A stretch of 64,000 nucleotides of DNA from SG8-41 sp963699525 (GCA_963699525.1 CAVOUI010000004.1:62001-126000); one strand, 5' to 3'. Positions 17,384 to 25,823 are shown, numbered from the stretch's first letter. A program made the numbers and translations. Notes: generated from the letters alone by a model not told the origin.

Positions 17384-18730
17384 ATGACGGATGCATCGCA
17401 GAAGCTGGCGGAATTCGCCGTCGGCCTGGCGTGGGACCGGATTCCGCCGGAGGTCGTCGAGCGCGCGAAGGACTGCGTGATCGACACGGTCGGCGCCTGC
17501 GTTTACGGCTCGCAGCTGCCCTGGACGCAGACGGTCGTCGAGTACGCCCGGCGCAACAGCGCCCCGGGCGAGTGCAGCGTGTTCGGGACGCCGGTCAAGG
17601 TGCGCGCGCCGTTCGCCTGCCTGTGCAACGGCGCGTCCGCCCACGCCTTCGAGCTGGATGCCCTGGTCGAGCCGAGCGTCGGCATCCACCCGAGCGCCGC
17701 GCTCGCGGTGCCGGGCCTCGCTCCCGCGCAGGGACGGAAGCTCAGCGGAAAGGCCCTGCTCACCGCGTACGTGGCGGGGTTCGAGGTGCTCTATCGCATC
17801 GGGCACGCGGCGAATCACTCGATCGAGAAAGTCGGCTTCCATTCGCCGGGGGTGGTAGGCGTGTTCGGCACCGCTGCCGTGGTGGGAAGGCTGTTCGATC
17901 TCGACGCGAGGCAAATGGCCAACGCGTTCGGCATCGCCGGCTCGCTGAGTTCGGGCTTGATGGAGTTTTCGAGGACGGGAGGGATGGTCAAGCGGCTTCA
18001 CCTCGGGCGCGCCGCGGAAGGCGGCTTCATGGCCGCGATCCTGGCGCGCGACGGCTACACCGGCCCCGCCGGCGTGCTGGAGGGGAAATTCGGCGTGCTC
18101 AATGTGTTTTGCCGGGACGCACAGCCGGAGCGCCTCACGAAGGACCTGGGCTCCGTCTGGCAGGTGATGACGACCAAGATCAAGCGCTACGCCTGCCATT
18201 CCACGGCCCAGGTGCCGGTGACGCTCGCGCTCGACCTCAAGGAGAAGCACGGGATTTCCGGGAAGGACGTGGCGGAGATCGCCATCGCCGGGGGCGAGAA
18301 GGTCGTCGCCCAGCATGCCATCAACGAGCCGCGGGACATCACGATGATGCAGTACAGCGTGCCGTTCTGCGTGGCGATCGCGCTCCACCGCGACCCCCTC
18401 GATCCGCAGACGTTTTCGGACGCAACGCTCAACGATCCCGGGATCCGCGCACTCGCCCGGACCGCCCGGGTCGAGCTGCTGAAGTCGGCGCCCGGCTATT
18501 CGTCATCCGCGGCCCGGCTGACGCTGAAGCTCAGGAATGGCAAGGTGCTGAAGGCCGAGGGGCACGATTTCAAGGGCACGCCCACGATGCCGCTCACGCG
18601 GAGCGAGCTGCTCGGAAAATTCCTGAAGCTGACCGCGCACCGCGACCGCGGGAAGGCGGAGCGGCTGTTCTCGCAACTCGCCGAGGCGGAAAAGATTGCG
18701 GACTTTAGCTCTCTCGACTTCGCGTTGTGA
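17384..18730 (+). CDS. MmgE/PrpD family protein
   Basis: The 448-residue product belongs to the MmgE/PrpD family, which includes 2-methylcitrate dehydratase and aconitate decarboxylase. Visible landmarks are DCVIDTVGACVYGS near residue 27, NGASAHAFELDAL near 84, GVVGVFGTAAVVGRLF near 158, and HSTAQVPVTLALDL near 272. ATG 17384 follows GGGAGA by several bases. It is divergent from purB and isolated from prpB/prpC, so a methylcitrate role is unproven; many Burkholderiales carry such paralogues beside Bug receptors, and the substrate is unknown. Confidence 0.85.
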   Translation: MTDASQKLAEFAVGLAWDRIPPEVVERAKDCVIDTVGACVYGSQLPWTQTVVEYARRNSAPGECSVFGTPVKVRAPFACLCNGASAHAFELDALVEPSVGIHPSAALAVPGLAPAQGRKLSGKALLTAYVAGFEVLYRIGHAANHSIEKVGFHSPGVVGVFGTAAVVGRLFDLDARQMANAFGIAGSLSSGLMEFSRTGGMVKRLHLGRAAEGGFMAAILARDGYTGPAGVLEGKFGVLNVFCRDAQPERLTKDLGSVWQVMTTKIKRYACHSTAQVPVTLALDLKEKHGISGKDVAEIAIAGGEKVVAQHAINEPRDITMMQYSVPFCVAIALHRDPLDPQTFSDATLNDPGIRALARTARVELLKSAPGYSSSAARLTLKLRNGKVLKAEGHDFKGTPTMPLTRSELLGKFLKLTAHRDRGKAERLFSQLAEAEKIADFSSLDFAL

Positions 18731-18745
18731 CAGCGGCATTCGCCG

Positions 18746-19414
18746 TCACTGCGCCTGCGCGCGCCAGGCGTCGTGCTTCACCCGTGCGACGATTTCAAAG
18801 TCCTTTCCCAGCGGCCGTACCACCGCCGCTTCGCCCTCTGCAAGATACGGTGCTCCGGCCGTGGCGTAGAACGGATTGCCGTGGCTCGAGATCACGAGGT
18901 TTCCCCCCGGCGCGACCGGTGTGGATAGCAGCTTACGCAACGCCGCGTAACGGCTCGTATCGTCGGGTCGGGTAGGCCCGCCGCGCACGTCGGGTGACTG
19001 TTCCGCGCGGCCGAAAGCAAGCACCGCGGTTTCCAGGGTCCGGCAGCGCGGGCTTGCAAGAACCTTCTCGACCGGAATGTTCAGTTCCTTGAAGGCGGCG
19101 CCGATCTGCCGCGCTTCTTCGCGTCCCCTGTCGGTGAGCGGGCGCTGGTTGTCGCAATCATCGTCGCTCCTCGACCGCGAGTCATCGCGCGAGAAATCGG
19201 TGGAGGTGTGACGGAAGTAGATGACGTAGCCGCCCTTGCGCAAGGCCGACAGCAACGCGGTGCCGGATAGAGGCTGCACGGGGATCGCGCTGCGCCCGGC
19301 CGCGGGCGGCGGGACCGGCTGAAACTGCTGCGCGGCTGCCGGCTGAACGAAAGTCCACGAAATGAAAGCGAGCGCTGTCGCGCGCAGCGTCGTGTATCCT
19401 GAGGCGCTTTTCAT
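18746..19414 (-). CDS. Secreted histidine phosphatase superfamily protein
   Basis: The 222-residue product has a signal peptide (about residues 1-28, ending QPAAAQQ) and a histidine-phosphatase core: YFRHTSTD near residue 67 (usually RHG or RHA), LASPRCRTLETAVL near 119 with the second Arg, and ISSHGNP near 179 with the second catalytic His. The Thr after RH is unusual but the catalytic pair is present. It is divergent from the EamA gene, the two starts being only 11 bases apart, so their promoters must lie inside each other's coding sequence. Confidence 0.8.
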   Translation of the reverse strand: MKSASGYTTLRATALAFISWTFVQPAAAQQFQPVPPPAAGRSAIPVQPLSGTALLSALRKGGYVIYFRHTSTDFSRDDSRSRSDDDCDNQRPLTDRGREEARQIGAAFKELNIPVEKVLASPRCRTLETAVLAFGRAEQSPDVRGGPTRPDDTSRYAALRKLLSTPVAPGGNLVISSHGNPFYATAGAPYLAEGEAAVVRPLGKDFEIVARVKHDAWRAQAQ

Positions 19415-19425
19415 CCTTCGATTCT

Positions 19426-20316
19426 ATGCCTTCCCACACGATCCGGGACTGGGGCCTGCTCGCGGCGCTGGTGGCGCTGTGGGGCTCGAATTTCATGTTC
19501 ATCAAGCTGGGCGTCGCGGAGGTGCCGCCGGCGACGCTCGTCGCCGCCCGGCTCGTGATCGGTGCGGTGATCCTGGTCACGGTGATCCGCGCGATGGGCT
19601 ACACCTTTCCACCGGTCGGCCGCGCCTGGCTGCCCTACGTCGTGCTCGCGGTGGTGGGCAATTGCATGCCGTTCTGGTTCATTACATGGGGCCAGAAATC
19701 CATCGACAGCGCGCTCGCCGGCATTCTCATGGCGATCATGCCGCTCACCACCCTGCTGCTGGCGCATTTCTTCGTGGCGGGCGAGCACATGACCCGCAAT
19801 CGAGTGCTCGGCTTCCTGCTGGGCTTTGTGGGCATCGTGGTGCTGATGGGGCCGGCCGCGCTGGCGGGCCTGGGCGGCTCGCCGATCGCGGTGCTGGCGC
19901 AGATTTCGGTCCTGGCGGGCGCGCTGTGCTACGCCGCGAACGGTGTGATCATCCGAGTTGCCCTGCGGGGCGAAGTGATGGTCGCCTCGGCCGCGATTAT
20001 CGCCATCGCCGCGATGGTCAGCCTGCCGGTTGCGCTTGTGGTGGACGAGCCCTGGCAACTCGAGCCCGGCTGGACTGCGATCTCGATACTCCTCTGGATC
20101 GGCATCGGGCCGACCGCGGTCGCCACGCTTATTCACCTCAAGCTCATCGCCTCGGCAGGGCCGACCTTCATGTCGCTGATCAACTACTGCATCCCGGTCG
20201 TCGCCCTGCTCATCGGGGTCGCGCTGCTCGGCGAGGAGCCGGGCGCCAGCGCCTACTGGGGTCTCCTTCTGATCCTCGCCGGCATCGCACTGAGCCAGCT
20301 GCGCCGTTCCAAATGA
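19426..20316 (+). CDS. EamA (DMT-superfamily) transporter
   Basis: Inner-membrane metabolite exporter of the drug/metabolite transporter superfamily, 296 residues with ten predicted helices in two EamA repeats. The first starts LLAALVALWGSNFMFIKLGV; the second ends WGLLLILAGIALSQ. It also contains NYCIPVVALLIGVALLGEEP near 248, a typical motif. The substrate cannot be told from sequence. Confidence 0.9.
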   Translation: MPSHTIRDWGLLAALVALWGSNFMFIKLGVAEVPPATLVAARLVIGAVILVTVIRAMGYTFPPVGRAWLPYVVLAVVGNCMPFWFITWGQKSIDSALAGILMAIMPLTTLLLAHFFVAGEHMTRNRVLGFLLGFVGIVVLMGPAALAGLGGSPIAVLAQISVLAGALCYAANGVIIRVALRGEVMVASAAIIAIAAMVSLPVALVVDEPWQLEPGWTAISILLWIGIGPTAVATLIHLKLIASAGPTFMSLINYCIPVVALLIGVALLGEEPGASAYWGLLLILAGIALSQLRRSK

Positions 20317-20330
20317 CAGCGAAGAGCGAT

Positions 20331-20406
20331 GAGTGAAAAGTGATAAGTGGCGAATACCCTACACTTTAGTGTGGAGTAGTTCCCTGTCACCTATCACTGT
20401 CACTCG
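20331..20406. repeat. Long imperfect inverted repeat built from TCACctg-like heptamers
   Basis: Arms GAGTGAAAAGTGATAAGTG (20331-20349) and CACCTATCACTGTCACTCG (20388-20406) pair over about 17 of 19 positions, flanking a spacer with a small ACACT/AGTGT hairpin. The right arm shares CTGTCACCTATCACT with 22641-22655, another intergenic site. The remaining stretch up to 20568 shows no gene or strong promoter. Confidence 0.55.
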
Positions 20407-20568
20407 CCGCGCTGCTCCGTCGGCACCGTTCATTGCTTGAAATCGACCGTCCGCGCCCCCATCTCGACAGGCGTGAGAACAGTCACTGCGCTCGAGAGGG
20501 CTTGCGCGGAGACTGTCAACCCGAGAGCCCGGAAAAGCGTTGTATCCGGGCAAGAGGCGTAAACGGCG

Positions 20569-20802
20569 ATGAACATCATCTACAGCAGCGACAGCTACTA
20601 CGTGGTGGAATACCCCGCGCAGCATGGCTACGAGCTGGTGGACAAGCGCGGCGCCCGCGGCACCTTCTTCCAGGGCGATGTCGCGGACCGGTTCGTGCAG
20701 TCGTTGCAGGCCGCCGTCACCGAAGATGCCTCCGTCGAGCGCGTGGACGAGTTCCTCAGCAGCTTCGACGTGCTTCTGAACCAGCCTCTCGTCGTCCACT
20801 GA
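20569..20802 (+). CDS. DUF3567 family protein
   Basis: A 77-residue acidic cytoplasmic protein opening MNIIYSSDSYYVVEYPA and ending in a helix with DEFLSSFDVLLNQPLVVH. The opening and the C-terminal Q-P-V/L-V-x-H tail are what I recall of DUF3567, a small family almost confined to betaproteobacteria with no known function. It is monocistronic by appearance and convergent with the class II aldolase gene. Confidence 0.8.
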   Translation: MNIIYSSDSYYVVEYPAQHGYELVDKRGARGTFFQGDVADRFVQSLQAAVTEDASVERVDEFLSSFDVLLNQPLVVH

Positions 20803-20847
20803 CGCAAGCGGACGGCCGTCCGCACGCGATCCCGGCCCGCAATCTTC

Positions 20848-20869
20848 CGTCACGCGCTACCGCGTGACG
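20848..20869. terminator. Hairpin between convergent genes
   Basis: CGTCACGCG, loop CTAC, CGCGTGACG form a perfect 9-bp stem in the 73-base gap between the DUF3567 gene and the oppositely oriented aldolase gene. There is no T run on either side, so intrinsic termination is only likely by position. Confidence 0.5.
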
Positions 20870-20875
20870 CTTCCC

Positions 20876-21628
20876 TCATGCGCGCCAGCCGGGCTCGTCG
20901 CGGTCGAGCAGGCGCTTCAGGGCCTCGAAGTGCAGCTCGGACTGCTTCGTGTCCTCCATCATCTGCTTGCCCGTGACCATGGCGACGCGCTCGGACACGA
21001 TCCGCAGCGGCTTGCCGGTGCCCATGGCCAGCACTTGCAGCATGCAGGCGCGCTCGAGGTAGTAGAGATCGTCGAAGGCAAGCGCGACCGAAGGGCCGCA
21101 GACGATGACGCCGTGATTGCCGAGGAACACCACGTCGGCGTCTTTTGCCATCGAGCAGATCCGCTCGCCTTCCGCTTCGTCCAGCGCGAGACCGTTGTAG
21201 CCGTCCTCGTAGGCGACGCGCCCATGGAACTTGAGCGCGTTCTGGCTCGCCCATTCGAGCCGGCCGCCGTGGATCACGGTGAGCGTGGTGGCGAAAGGCA
21301 TGTGCGTGTGCAGTACGCACCTCGCTGTGGGTTTGGAGCGGTGCATGGCGCCGTGAATGAAGAACGCGGTGGGCTCGACGTCGTGCCGGCCGCCGACCTT
21401 GCGGCCCGCGGCGTCCACCATCACGAGATCGTGCGGCGTGATCTCCGACCAGTGCAGGCCCTGCGGGTTGATCAGGAAATGCCCGGGTCGCCCCGGGACC
21501 TCCACGCTGAAGTGATTGCAGATGCCCTCGCCGAAGCCGAGGCGGTTGGCCCAGCGCAGCGCCGCCGTGAGGTCGACCCGCGCCTGGAGTTCGGGCTTGC
21601 TCGCCGTCCTGTCAGTCGACGGTGACAC
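20876..21628 (-). CDS. Class II aldolase/adducin family protein
   Basis: The 250-residue product has the metal-binding VLHTHMPFATT motif near residue 105, the second His region LGNHGVIVCG near 168, and GEGICNHFSVEVPG near 33, all marks of the class II aldolase/adducin fold (fuculose-phosphate aldolase relatives). Members without a kinase partner, as here, often act as 3-oxo-acid decarboxylases or are uncharacterised. It overlaps the end of the upstream Bug receptor gene by 17 bases, so the two are probably cotranscribed. Confidence 0.88.
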   Translation of the reverse strand: MSPSTDRTASKPELQARVDLTAALRWANRLGFGEGICNHFSVEVPGRPGHFLINPQGLHWSEITPHDLVMVDAAGRKVGGRHDVEPTAFFIHGAMHRSKPTARCVLHTHMPFATTLTVIHGGRLEWASQNALKFHGRVAYEDGYNGLALDEAEGERICSMAKDADVVFLGNHGVIVCGPSVALAFDDLYYLERACMLQVLAMGTGKPLRIVSERVAMVTGKQMMEDTKQSELHFEALKRLLDRDEPGWRA

Positions 21629-22577
21629 CGGCGGCCTTTGCGACCTTGCCCCATTTCTCCGTTTCGCGCCGGACGAAGGCCGCGAACTCCTCCGGCGGTA
21701 TGCCCGAGGCCAGGGCGCCCTGCGCGAGGAACCGCTCGCGCGTCTCCGGCGCCTTCAGCATGGCGGCAAGCTCTTGATAGACCTTGGCGACGATCTCGCG
21801 TGACGTGCCGGCCGGCATCACCACGGCCTGCCATGAGCTGCCGTCGAATCCCTTCACGCCGCCTTCGGCCACCGTCGGCAGCTCGGGCATCGGCGGGAAA
21901 CGCTCCTTCGTCGAGATCGCGATCGGCTTCAACTTGCCCTGCGCGACGTGCGGCAGCACGGTCACGGCCGTGTTGAAGGCGAGCTGGATCTGGCCGGAAA
22001 TCTGGTCGATTACCGACTGCGCCTGGCCCTTGTACGGCACGTGCACCATGTCGACGCCCGCCATCCACTTGAACATTTCCATCAGCATGTGCGGGCTCGT
22101 GCCGTTGCCCGTGGAAGCGTAGACGATCTGGCCGGGGCGCGCCTTCGCGAGCGCGACGACATCCTTGACGTTCTTTGCCGGCAGCGAGGGGTGCGTCGTG
22201 AGCAGGCTCGGCAGTATCGCCATCAGGGTCACGTAGCTGAAGTCCCGGGAGAGATCGTAGCCGAGCTTGCGGTAGATCCCGGGCGAGATGCTTTGCGCCA
22301 CGGTCATCATGCATATCGTGTAGCCGTCGGGGACCGATTTTGCGCACTGCTCGAAGCCGATGTTGCCGCCGGCGCCGCCGCGGTTGTCCGCGACGACCTG
22401 CACGCCCCACGCGCGCGACAGGCGATCCGCCGCCATGCGGCCCATCAGGTCGGTCGGTCCTCCCGGCGGGAAGGGAATGATCATCCGCACCGTCTTCGCG
22501 GGGTACGCCTGACCCAGCGCGAATGCCGGGAGGAGCATCACGCACACAAACGCGAGCAGGCGATGTGCAACCGACAT
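21612..22577 (-). CDS. Bug/TctC-family periplasmic receptor
   Basis: The only one of the window's four Bug receptors with an unbroken frame, 321 residues. A signal peptide ends near FALGQ, then AYPAKTVRMIIPFPPGGPTD, VVADNRGGAGGNIG, SVPDGYTI, LRKLGYDL-like IYRKLGYDLSRDF and DMVHVPYKGQ define the family. ATG 22577 is preferred over 22640 because it begins a proper signal peptide and has GAGGAA upstream. No TctA/TctB genes are near, as is common for Bug proteins. It is followed by a class II aldolase gene that may act on the bound ligand. Confidence 0.92.
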   Translation of the reverse strand: MSVAHRLLAFVCVMLLPAFALGQAYPAKTVRMIIPFPPGGPTDLMGRMAADRLSRAWGVQVVADNRGGAGGNIGFEQCAKSVPDGYTICMMTVAQSISPGIYRKLGYDLSRDFSYVTLMAILPSLLTTHPSLPAKNVKDVVALAKARPGQIVYASTGNGTSPHMLMEMFKWMAGVDMVHVPYKGQAQSVIDQISGQIQLAFNTAVTVLPHVAQGKLKPIAISTKERFPPMPELPTVAEGGVKGFDGSSWQAVVMPAGTSREIVAKVYQELAAMLKAPETRERFLAQGALASGIPPEEFAAFVRRETEKWGKVAKAAGVTVD

Positions 22578-22640
22578 GAGCAGGATTCCTCGAGAAAGGG
22601 CGATGTGAGCGAATTCTACCCTGCTGCCACAGGCAGGCAC

Positions 22641-22661
22641 CTGTCACCTATCACTCGTCAC
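22641..22661. repeat. Second copy of the TCACctg-type repeat
   Basis: The stretch begins CTGTCACCTATCACTCGTCA and shares its first 15 bases with 20384-20398. It lies in the 98-base gap between the end of the nuclease gene and the Bug start. It is made of degenerate TCAC-containing heptamers. Confidence 0.45.
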
Positions 22662-22675
22662 CCAACACCCGCACT

Positions 22676-24100
22676 TCAGGCAGCGAGCTCGATGACCTTG
22701 TAGTCGCCGCGCGGACGCGCGAAGAAACGCGTGAGTATCTTGTAGGTATCGAGATCGAACACCGCCGGCGGACGCTCACCCTGCAGCTCGCCCAGCTCGG
22801 CTTCGGAGCGCACCGTGCCGAGATAGCACCAGCGGTCGAGGACGATGATCGCTTCCCGCATCGCCCCGTTCTCCAGCACGCCGATCCGTCCCTTGAACGG
22901 CCACGGCCGCACCCGAAGCTGGGCGAGCGCGGTCCCCAGCCGCAGCGCATGAGCCGCACGGGACTCCTTTCCCACGCAGGCGCCGCGACAGCGCTTGAGC
23001 TGGTGGGCAAAGCAGGGGCCTTTGCCCTTTTCCAGGCCCAGCACGATCGGGCAAAGGTGGTGCGCCGTCGCGATTTCCCGCAACGCTTCGAGCGCGGCCG
23101 CGCGCGAGCGGAACAAACCGTGGAGGTCGTCGAACCGCACCTGCCCAAGGTCGTTCGCGGTCACGAGCCGGGGCGGCTCGAGCATAGTCTCGGCCCGCCA
23201 GTGCCAGGCGCAGAGCTCCGCCGCGCGCCGCAGCCGGCGGTTGTAGACCGGGGCGAGGCGCTTGACCAGGCGCGACTCCTCGATCAGCGCGCCCAGCTCG
23301 CCGGCGGTCTCGATCCAGTCGACCCGCTTCACCTGCTGCGCGATTTTCATATCGCGGGCGTCCCGGTGGTCACCCGTGAAATGCGCCAGCACGCGCAGCC
23401 GCAGGTTGATGCTCTTGCCCACGTAGAGCACCGCGCCGTTCTCGCCGTAGAAGAGATAGACACCGGGCGCCTCCGGGATGTCGTCGAGCGCGCCGTCCGC
23501 AAGCCCGGCGGGGATGGCGGGCGCCCTGACCAGGGCGTCCACGGCGCTGGCAATCGCGTCGGCGGCAACCTCGCGCCGCCAGCGGTCGATGAGCAGCCAC
23601 ACCGCGCGTGCGTCGCCGAGCGCGCGGTGGCGCGCGTTGCAGGCAAGGCCGTGGCGTGCCATCAGCGCGTCGAGGTTGTGGCGAGCCTCACCCGGGAACA
23701 GCCGGCGCGAGAGCTTGACCGTGCACAGCAGCCGGCTGGCGTAACGCATCCCGGTCCGGCGGAACTCGTTCCGGAGAAAGCCGTAATCAAAGCGGGCGTT
23801 GTGCGCCACCAGCAGCTTTCCCTCGAGCCGATCGAGGAGATGCGGCGCGATCTCCGCGAACGAAGGGGCGATCGCGACCATCTCGTCCGTGATGCCGGTA
23901 AGCGCCTGGATCGCTGGGGGTATCCTCGTGCCCGGATTGACCAGCGTGGACCATTCAGCCACGCGGCGTCCGCGCTCGACCTCGATCAGGCCGACTTCCG
24001 TGACGCGGTCGTAGACGGGATTCGCCCCGGTGGTCTCGACGTCGAGGATGACGAGGGGCTGATCCAGCATCAGGGATGAGGACGGAGACCCGTCGCTCAT
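22676..24100 (-). CDS. DnaQ-like exonuclease fused to UvrC/Cho-type GIY-YIG nuclease
   Basis: The 474-residue protein has a DEDDh exonuclease domain (ExoI ILDVETTGANPVYDR near residue 16, ExoII VAHNARFDYGFLR near 91, ExoIII NARHRALGDARAVW near 155) followed by a GIY-YIG domain (GVYLFYGENGAVLYVGKS near 210, Arg in RLRVLAHF, and Glu in LIEESRLVKRLAPVYN near 270). A cysteine group (CPIV, GPC, KRC, GAC) near 353-380 resembles the cysteine region of UvrC. The architecture is known for DNA polymerase III epsilon-like proteins. ATG 24100 makes an ATGA overlap with the IclR stop. A DNA repair role is likely. Confidence 0.88.
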   Translation of the reverse strand: MSDGSPSSSLMLDQPLVILDVETTGANPVYDRVTEVGLIEVERGRRVAEWSTLVNPGTRIPPAIQALTGITDEMVAIAPSFAEIAPHLLDRLEGKLLVAHNARFDYGFLRNEFRRTGMRYASRLLCTVKLSRRLFPGEARHNLDALMARHGLACNARHRALGDARAVWLLIDRWRREVAADAIASAVDALVRAPAIPAGLADGALDDIPEAPGVYLFYGENGAVLYVGKSINLRLRVLAHFTGDHRDARDMKIAQQVKRVDWIETAGELGALIEESRLVKRLAPVYNRRLRRAAELCAWHWRAETMLEPPRLVTANDLGQVRFDDLHGLFRSRAAALEALREIATAHHLCPIVLGLEKGKGPCFAHQLKRCRGACVGKESRAAHALRLGTALAQLRVRPWPFKGRIGVLENGAMREAIIVLDRWCYLGTVRSEAELGELQGERPPAVFDLDTYKILTRFFARPRGDYKVIELAA

Positions 24101-24870
24101 AACTGCGATGAGTGGCCGATGGCCCGGGAGATTCGCTCGGCGGTCTGGCGCACCTGGGTGGCCCATACCTTGTTGAGCCGATCGGAGGGAGCGGATACGG
24201 AGAGGCCGGCAACGAGCCTGCCCTCGTCGTTGTAGATGCCGGCACCGATGCACGAAACCCCCTTCTCGGCCTCCTCGTTGTCGAACGCGCAGCCCTGGCG
24301 GCGAACCGTCTCGATCTCCTTCGCCAGCGCATCCGCCTCGGTCAGCGTATTGTCGGTGAAGCGCGGCAGGCCGGTGCGCCGCGCGTATTCCGCGCACTTT
24401 TCGGGGCCGTCCTCGGCCAGGAAGATCTTGCCCACCGCAGTAATGTGCAGCGGCGCGCGCGCGCCGATGATCTGGACGACACGCATCATCGAGTTGTTGC
24501 CGGAGATGCGTTCGATGTAGACGACCTCGTCATCGCGCCGCACCGACAGGTTGACCGTCTCGCCCAGCTCCTGGTGCAGGCTCTGCATGTGCGGCAGGGC
24601 TTCCTGGCGCACGCTGATGCGCGATTTCACCAGGGTGCCGAGTTCCAGCAGCCGGATGCCGAGGCGGTAGGTGCCGGGCTCGATCCGGTCCACCAGCCGG
24701 CTGCCCACCATCACGGAGAGGATGCGGTGCGCCGTGGAGGGGTGCAGACGGGTCTCGGTGGCGAGCTGCTTGAGGTTCACCGGGGAATCGTGGCGTGAAA
24801 GCGCCTCGAGCAGGCCCATCATCCGTTCGATAACCTGAATCGACGATTTGGGTTGTTTTTGTCCAGCCAC
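24097..24870 (-). CDS. IclR-family transcriptional regulator
   Basis: The 257-residue product has an N-terminal winged helix (IQVIERMMGLLEALSRHDSP, then LKQLATETRLHPSTAHRIL as the recognition helix, near residues 12-52) and a C-terminal IclR effector domain (about 80-250) with AVGKIFLAED and AFDNEEAEKGVSCIGAGIY. Members regulate catabolic operons by binding small organic acids. It is coupled by an ATGA overlap to a nuclease gene it is unlikely to regulate; nearby Bug/aldolase genes are plausible targets, by inference only. Confidence 0.92.
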   Translation of the reverse strand: MAGQKQPKSSIQVIERMMGLLEALSRHDSPVNLKQLATETRLHPSTAHRILSVMVGSRLVDRIEPGTYRLGIRLLELGTLVKSRISVRQEALPHMQSLHQELGETVNLSVRRDDEVVYIERISGNNSMMRVVQIIGARAPLHITAVGKIFLAEDGPEKCAEYARRTGLPRFTDNTLTEADALAKEIETVRRQGCAFDNEEAEKGVSCIGAGIYNDEGRLVAGLSVSAPSDRLNKVWATQVRQTAERISRAIGHSSQL

Positions 24871-25009
24871 GGCAGGGAGTTGGGTCGATTTTCGCCGCGG
24901 ATTTTACAATATGAAATCGGCGGCGACAATCAAGGAACCATCCCACTTCGGCGGGTTACCGGAGCCTGAGCCCAGCTATCGCAAGTAATGCATTGTTTTT
25001 GCTATAATA

Positions 25010-25018
25010 TGAGGCTCC
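25010..25018 (+). promoter_or_regulatory. Extended -10 promoter of greB
   Basis: TGCTATAAT is a perfect TATAAT preceded by the TGn extension, which compensates for the absence of a recognisable -35. It lies 33 bases before the greB ATG. Confidence 0.65.
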
Positions 25019-25050
25019 TCCGCTCGAAACGCATCGCAATCACACTCGCC

Positions 25051-25679
25051 ATGAGCAAGACAGCGACACTCTCGCGTAATCGCAACGGCAACGGCCGCAA
25101 TGGCAACGGGCATGGCCGTAATGGCAACGGCGCAATGGCAACGGGCACGGCCGCAACGGCAACGGACGCGCGGCTGCTACCGCCACGCCGGAAGTCAAAA
25201 ACTACATCACGCCGCATGGTTACGCGCGGCTGAAGACCGAGCTGACCAAGCTTCTGGATGCGGAGCGCCCCGAGCTCGTCAAGACGATCCAGTGGGCGGC
25301 GTCCAACGGCGACCGCTCCGAGAACGGCGATTACATCTACGGCAAGAAGCGGCTGCGCGAGATCGACCGCCGCATCCACTATCTCAACAAGCGACTCGAC
25401 AGCGCGGAGGTCGTGGATCCGGTGCGGCGCGGTGACTCCGACCAGATATTCTTCGGCGCCACGGTGACCTACGCCTACGTGCGCGGCGGGCGCGACGAGC
25501 GCACCGTCACCATCGTCGGCGTGGACGAGGTGGACGTGAAGCGCGGCCAGGTGAGCTGGCTGTCGCCCATCGCCCGCGTGCTGATGAAGAAGCGCAGCGG
25601 CGACGTCGTGACGTTGGCCACCCCGGCCGGCGAAGCCGAGATCGAGATCATCGGCGTCCGCTACCGTCCCTCGGCGTAA
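25051..25679 (+). pseudogene. greB: Transcription elongation factor GreB, frameshifted in an Asn-Gly-rich leader
   Basis: GreB rescues backtracked RNA polymerase by stimulating transcript cleavage. The conserved part starts NYITPHGYARLKTELTKL and carries the tip motif GDRSENGDYIYGKKRLREID, then the C-terminal FKBP-like domain (IFFGATVTYAYV to RYRPSA). Ahead of it is an unusual leader of about 30 residues made of NGNG, GRNGNG and GHGRNGNG units, coded by a tandem repeat. One base is missing near 25130 within that repeat, where one GGCCGC has become GGCGC; restoring it joins both frames into about 209 residues. Confidence 0.85.
25081..25166 (+). repeat. Tandem repeat coding the GreB Asn/Gly leader
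   Basis: Imperfect units of CGCAATGGCAACGGGCATGG and shorter versions repeat about four times, coding R-N-G-N-G-H-G. The frameshift in greB falls inside this array. It is a coding microrepeat; there are no spacers of CRISPR type. Confidence 0.7.
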
Positions 25680-25743
25680 GCACCGGACCGCTTTCCCTTC
25701 CGCCGGCACCCGTTGCCCGCCGGCGAACGCCCCGATACCATTT

Positions 25744-25818
25744 GCGCTAAATCCGGACGCAAGGCGCCGGTTTAGCTCGGCGCGTTCGAACGAACGGAAT
25801 TCCGTCGTTCAACGCGCC
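25744..25818. repeat. Two-hairpin dispersed element, copy 1
   Basis: The first hairpin pairs GCTAAA(T)CCGG with CCGGTTTAGC; the second pairs GGCGCGTT..GAACGA with TCGTTCAACGCGCC around AATT, with two bulges. A related element follows dctM at 54543-54616, where the first stem reads GCCAAACCGG/CCGGTTTGGC; the T-A to C-G change is compensated on the other arm. It lies 65 bases past the greB stop and could terminate or stabilise transcripts. Confidence 0.7.
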
Positions 25819-25823
25819 CTCCA

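Noticed and set aside
17384..18730. 2-methylcitrate dehydratase (prpD) by name
   Set aside because: No prpB, prpC or acnD neighbours; the broad MmgE/PrpD label is all the sequence supports.
13400..22577. Complete tripartite tricarboxylate transporter
   Set aside because: Only receptors are present; no TctA- or TctB-like membrane protein appears anywhere in the window.
25081..25166. Short regular repeats that could suggest a CRISPR array
   Set aside because: Units are contiguous, without unique spacers, and code a clean Asn/Gly peptide in the GreB frame.
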